64,000 nucleotides of DNA. It comes from Blautia luti. GTDB taxonomy: Bacteria; Bacillota; Clostridia; Lachnospirales; Lachnospiraceae. The translations under genes were made by a program, and so were the position numbers. The DNA lies in NCBI RefSeq assembly GCF_013304735.1, contig NZ_JAAITI010000010.1, positions 45,800-109,799 of the forward strand. Direction: 5' to 3'. Positions 61,403 through 64,000 of the stretch are shown here, in pieces; the stretch's first letter is position 1, and each line of letters begins with the position of its first letter. The notes beneath the pieces were generated by a model, which saw nothing but the letters and a program-made list of their open reading frames with translations, was not told where the DNA came from and ran no database searches.

Positions 61403-62188
61403 ATGTGTAAAGTTATATCCGTAGTAAACCAGAAAGGTGGCGTCGGAAAGACCACCACAACCGTAAATGTAGGCATTGGACTGGCAAGAGAAGGTAAGAA
61501 AGTGTTGTTGATCGACGCGGATCCACAGGGAAGTTTAACCGCAAGTCTTGGATATGAGGAACCGGATGATCTTCGCATCACATTGGCAACGATCATGATG
61601 GATGTCATCAACGAAGAAGAAATCTCTCTGGAAGATGGGATTTTACATCACCAGGAAAATGTAGATCTTCTCCCGGCAAATATTGAGCTTTCCGCACTGG
61701 AAGTAACGATGGGAAATGTTATGAGCAGAGAAATGATCATGAAAGAATATATCGATGCGATACGATGCCGATACGATTATATCCTGATCGACTGTATGCC
61801 GAGCCTTGGTATGATGACAATCAATGCACTGGTCTCTTCCGATTCTGTGTTGATACCTGTGCAAGCCGCATATCTGCCGGTGAAAGGACTTCAGCAGCTG
61901 ATCAAGACCATTCTTACAGTAAAGAAAAGACTGAACCGGAAACTGGCGATTGAGGGCATTCTCCTGACCATGGTAGATTTCAGAACCAATTACGCAAGGG
62001 ATATTGCATCGAGAGTACATACAACCTACGGAAGTCAGATCGAGGTATTTGAAAATGTGATCCCGATGTCTGTAAAAGCTGCTGAGACCAGTGCAGAGGG
62101 AAAAAGCATCTACATGCACTGCCCGAAAGGAAAAGTTGCCGAAGCATATAAGAACTTAACACAGGAGGTTTTGAAAAATGAAAAATAG
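61403..62188 (+). CDS. ParA-family ATPase of the integrative element
   Basis: 261 residues from the ATG preceded by AAAGGAGG; an upstream in-frame ATG overlaps parB. Deviant Walker A NQKGGVGKTTTTVNV, IDADPQGSLTASLGY, Walker B LIDCMPSLGMMTINAL, C-terminal VKAAETSAEGKSIYMH. No N-terminal HTH. Partition or maintenance of the excised element. Flanked on both sides by ParB-like genes, overlapping the second by 11 bp. Confidence 0.93.
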   Translation: MCKVISVVNQKGGVGKTTTTVNVGIGLAREGKKVLLIDADPQGSLTASLGYEEPDDLRITLATIMMDVINEEEISLEDGILHHQENVDLLPANIELSALEVTMGNVMSREMIMKEYIDAIRCRYDYILIDCMPSLGMMTINALVSSDSVLIPVQAAYLPVKGLQQLIKTILTVKKRLNRKLAIEGILLTMVDFRTNYARDIASRVHTTYGSQIEVFENVIPMSVKAAETSAEGKSIYMHCPKGKVAEAYKNLTQEVLKNEK

Positions 62189-63080
62189 AAGTGGCGAAAA
62201 GATTAAATTGGCAAGCATTGATGAACTGCTGGGTGTGGTAAATGAAGAATCTGCAATGGAGATAGAAATCAGTAAGATCCATCCGTTTAAAAATCATCCG
62301 TTCAAGGTGCTGGATGATGAAAAGATGCAGGATCTGGTTGAAAGTGTAAGGATCAATGGAGTACTGACACCGGTACTGCTTCGAATGGATGATAATGAAG
62401 AATATGAAATGGTATCCGGTCATAGAAGAATGCATGCAGCACAGCTTGCAGGACTTACGACTATTCCGGCAATCGTAAGAGAATTATCGGATGATGATGC
62501 CGTGATTGCGATGGTGGACGCTAACATTCAGCGAGAGGAACTGTTGCCCAGTGAGAAAGCCTTTGCTTATAAGATGAAACTTGATGCAATGAAAAGACAG
62601 GGGAGTCGGACAGATTTAACTTTGTGCCAAAGTGGCACGAAGTCGAGAACAGATCAGTTATTAGGAGAACAGGTTGGAGAAAGTGCACGAAGTGTTCAGC
62701 GGTATATCCGACTGACAGAATTAATTCCGGAACTTCTTGATCTGGTAGATAACAAAAAGCTTCAATTCACGGTTGCTGTCGATATCTCCTATATCGACAA
62801 GGAAGTACAGGAATGGATTTACGAATATATCAGCGACACCGGATTTATCAAGCCAAAACAGATTGCAGCACTCAGAAATCAGCTGAATGATGGACCAATC
62901 AATCAGATCCAGATGTTATCAATTTTCAATAACTGTGTGATGGCAAAGAAAGTATCCCGGTCTCTTACTTTCTCAGAAAAGAAACTGACAAAGTACTTTC
63001 CGGATGATTATACAGCCAAAGATATGGAGCAGGTGATTGAATCATTATTAGAAAAATGGATGCAGGAACAGTCCTGTTAA
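62178..63080 (+). CDS. Second ParB-like protein of the integrative element
   Basis: 300 residues. N-terminal extension (SGEKIKLASIDELLGVVNEE), ParB domain IEISKIHPFKNHPFKVLDD, SVRINGVLTPVLLRMDD, VSGHRRMHAAQLAGL, VDANIQREELLPSEKAFAYK, HTH and C-terminal FSEKKLTKYFPDDYTAKDME. Paralogue of the first ParB-like protein (same GHRR box and same KYFP-x-x-YT C-terminal motif). RBS GGAGG lies in the parA 3' end. Confidence 0.92.
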   Translation: MKNRSGEKIKLASIDELLGVVNEESAMEIEISKIHPFKNHPFKVLDDEKMQDLVESVRINGVLTPVLLRMDDNEEYEMVSGHRRMHAAQLAGLTTIPAIVRELSDDDAVIAMVDANIQREELLPSEKAFAYKMKLDAMKRQGSRTDLTLCQSGTKSRTDQLLGEQVGESARSVQRYIRLTELIPELLDLVDNKKLQFTVAVDISYIDKEVQEWIYEYISDTGFIKPKQIAALRNQLNDGPINQIQMLSIFNNCVMAKKVSRSLTFSEKKLTKYFPDDYTAKDMEQVIESLLEKWMQEQSC

Positions 63081-63158
63081 GGATAGAAAAAGCTAAGAAA
63101 ACAAAGTCAAAGAAGTTTAAAAAGAGGACTTCTTAGCAGAAAATGAAAGGAGGAAATT

Positions 63159-63758
63159 ATGGAGAAAAAAATGACATTTAATTATTTTTACGGTACTGAA
63201 GCTGATCAGTTCAGCTTCTACCGCATACCAAAAGCATTATTTACAGACAGTTACTTTAAAGATTTATCAAGCGATGCTAAAATTTTATATGGACTGATGT
63301 TGGATCGAATGTCTCTTTCCATCAAGAATCAGTGGTTTGACGACAAAAATAGAGCATATATCTACTTTTCCATCGAAGATATCATGGAATTACTGAACTG
63401 TGGCAGAAATAAAGCCATCAAATCCATGAGAGAACTGGATGACGAAACAGGGATTGGCCTGATTGAGAAACGCAGACAGGGATTTGGAAAGGTAAACGTC
63501 ATCTACGTGAAAACCTTTATGCCTGAGAAAACAGATGAGAAAAAATTTGAAGAGGAATTAAAGAAGTTTAAAAAACAAACTTCTGTGGAAAATGAGGAAC
63601 CCGCAGAAGTTTACAATTCAAACTTCATGAAGTCCCAAAATCAAACTTCTAGAAGTCCCGAAAACAAACTTCAAGAAGTTTACATTTCAAACCCTAATAA
63701 TACTAATCTTAGTGATACTGAAATGAATGATAATAAATCTAATCATATCTGTGGATGA
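63159..63758 (+). CDS. repA: RepA_N-type replication initiator, N-terminal part (frame broken near the end)
   Basis: 199 residues. FNYFYGTEADQFSFYRIPKA, LSSDAKILYGLMLDRMSLS and IYFSIEDIMELLNCGRNKAI are the RepA_N winged-helix domain found on Firmicute plasmids and Tn1549-like elements. The linker (about 125-185) is polar and is coded by 23-bp iterons. The stop TGA at 63756 interrupts the gene: the conserved C-terminal part continues in another frame from 63727. RBS AAAGGAGG. Confidence 0.88.
   Translation: MEKKMTFNYFYGTEADQFSFYRIPKALFTDSYFKDLSSDAKILYGLMLDRMSLSIKNQWFDDKNRAYIYFSIEDIMELLNCGRNKAIKSMRELDDETGIGLIEKRRQGFGKVNVIYVKTFMPEKTDEKKFEEELKKFKKQTSVENEEPAEVYNSNFMKSQNQTSRSPENKLQEVYISNPNNTNLSDTEMNDNKSNHICG
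63597..63688 (+). repeat. 23-bp iterons inside repA (candidate element origin)
   Basis: Exact 23-bp period: units at 63620-63642, 63643-63665 and 63666-63688, each starting AAACTTC-NN-GAAGT, and a degenerate unit at 63597-63619. Each holds the palindrome ACTTC-NN-GAAGT. In RepA_N replicons the origin is known to lie within rep, between the two domain-coding parts, which is where these stand. Confidence 0.75.
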
Positions 63759-64000
63759 GAAAAGATTTGATAGCGATAATCGCTCTGAGGATTATCAGGC
63801 TTATGAAAACCTTGTCAAAGAGACCATTGATTATGAATCACTGGAAGTAACCCATCGTGACGATATGCGGCAGGTAGATGAAATCGTGAACCTGATTGTA
63901 GAGACTGTGATGTGTAAAAATGACAAGATCTTGATTGCCAGCAACTGGTATCCGGCATCACTGGTGAAGAAAAAATTTCTGATGCTGACCTATTCACATA
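63727..64000 (+). pseudogene. C-terminal part of the replication initiator in a shifted frame; runs off the window
   Basis: Frame open from ATG 63727 to the end: ISVDEKRFDSDNRSEDYQAY, ENLVKETIDYESLEVTHRDD, VDEIVNLIVETVMCKND, the pattern of the C-terminal domain (DUF6017-like) that normally follows RepA_N. It overlaps the upstream ORF by 32 bp and has no RBS of its own, so a one-base frameshift in repA is the simplest reading. Confidence 0.65.

Overview
The window looks like the replication-origin region of a Gram-positive, low-to-medium G+C anaerobe of the Clostridia, most likely the family Lachnospiraceae (Blautia/Ruminococcus-like). This rests on the dnaA-dnaN-yaaA-recF block facing rpmH-rnpA-yidD-yidC-jag-mnmE-mnmG-rsmG, the soj-spo0J pair with canonical parS sites, a DUF3881 gene and an S-box leader on metK. 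The species cannot be fixed from the sequence alone.

Layout. 1-4.7 kb (all minus): 5' part of a HolB-like delta' gene, a guanylate-kinase-like gene, an Orn/Lys/Arg decarboxylase-family gene and an OmpR-type two-component system. 4.8-6.2 kb: metK with a SAM-I riboswitch. 6.3-18.2 kb: a sortase-assembled pilus locus (1.8-kDa-residue-scale tip adhesin, major pilin, two class C sortases, minor pilin) preceded by a LuxR-type regulator broken by an in-frame amber codon. 18.5-23.7 kb: murA, a shikimate-kinase-like gene, flavin reductase, CBS-type pyrophosphatase, S1-domain protein. 23.9-24.1 kb: a candidate type I toxin-antitoxin unit. 24.3-33.2 kb: DUF1002-like secreted protein, rsmA, a 959-residue TPR/acidic/ATPase protein, recF, yaaA, dnaN, dnaA. 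oriC lies at 33.2-33.7 kb; gene orientation switches from minus to plus there, so replication and transcription run together on both sides. 33.8-42 kb: rpmH to rsmG. 42.2-47.2 kb: a four-gene Gld-type ABC exporter operon. 47.3-53.4 kb: a giant YhgE/Pip membrane protein with a divergent TetR regulator, an alpha/beta hydrolase and an SseB-like protein. 53.4-54.9 kb: repeat-rich noncoding DNA. 54.9-59.4 kb: soj-spo0J, DUF4446, serS, DUF3881.

59.4-64 kb: a tRNA-Arg(CCU) locus followed by an integrative-element backbone (ParB-like, ParA, second ParB-like, RepA_N initiator). Two expanded, tRNA-Arg-like sequences stand directly upstream of the intact tRNA and share with each other an insertion not present in the real tRNA. 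The noncoding DNA between tRNA and parB carries an array of the heptamer TTAGCTG, and repA contains 23-bp iterons followed by a frameshift. This tRNA-like cluster and the adjoining element are the most unusual part of the window.

All calls are made by reading the sequence; no database search was possible, so family names rest on recognised motifs and gene order.
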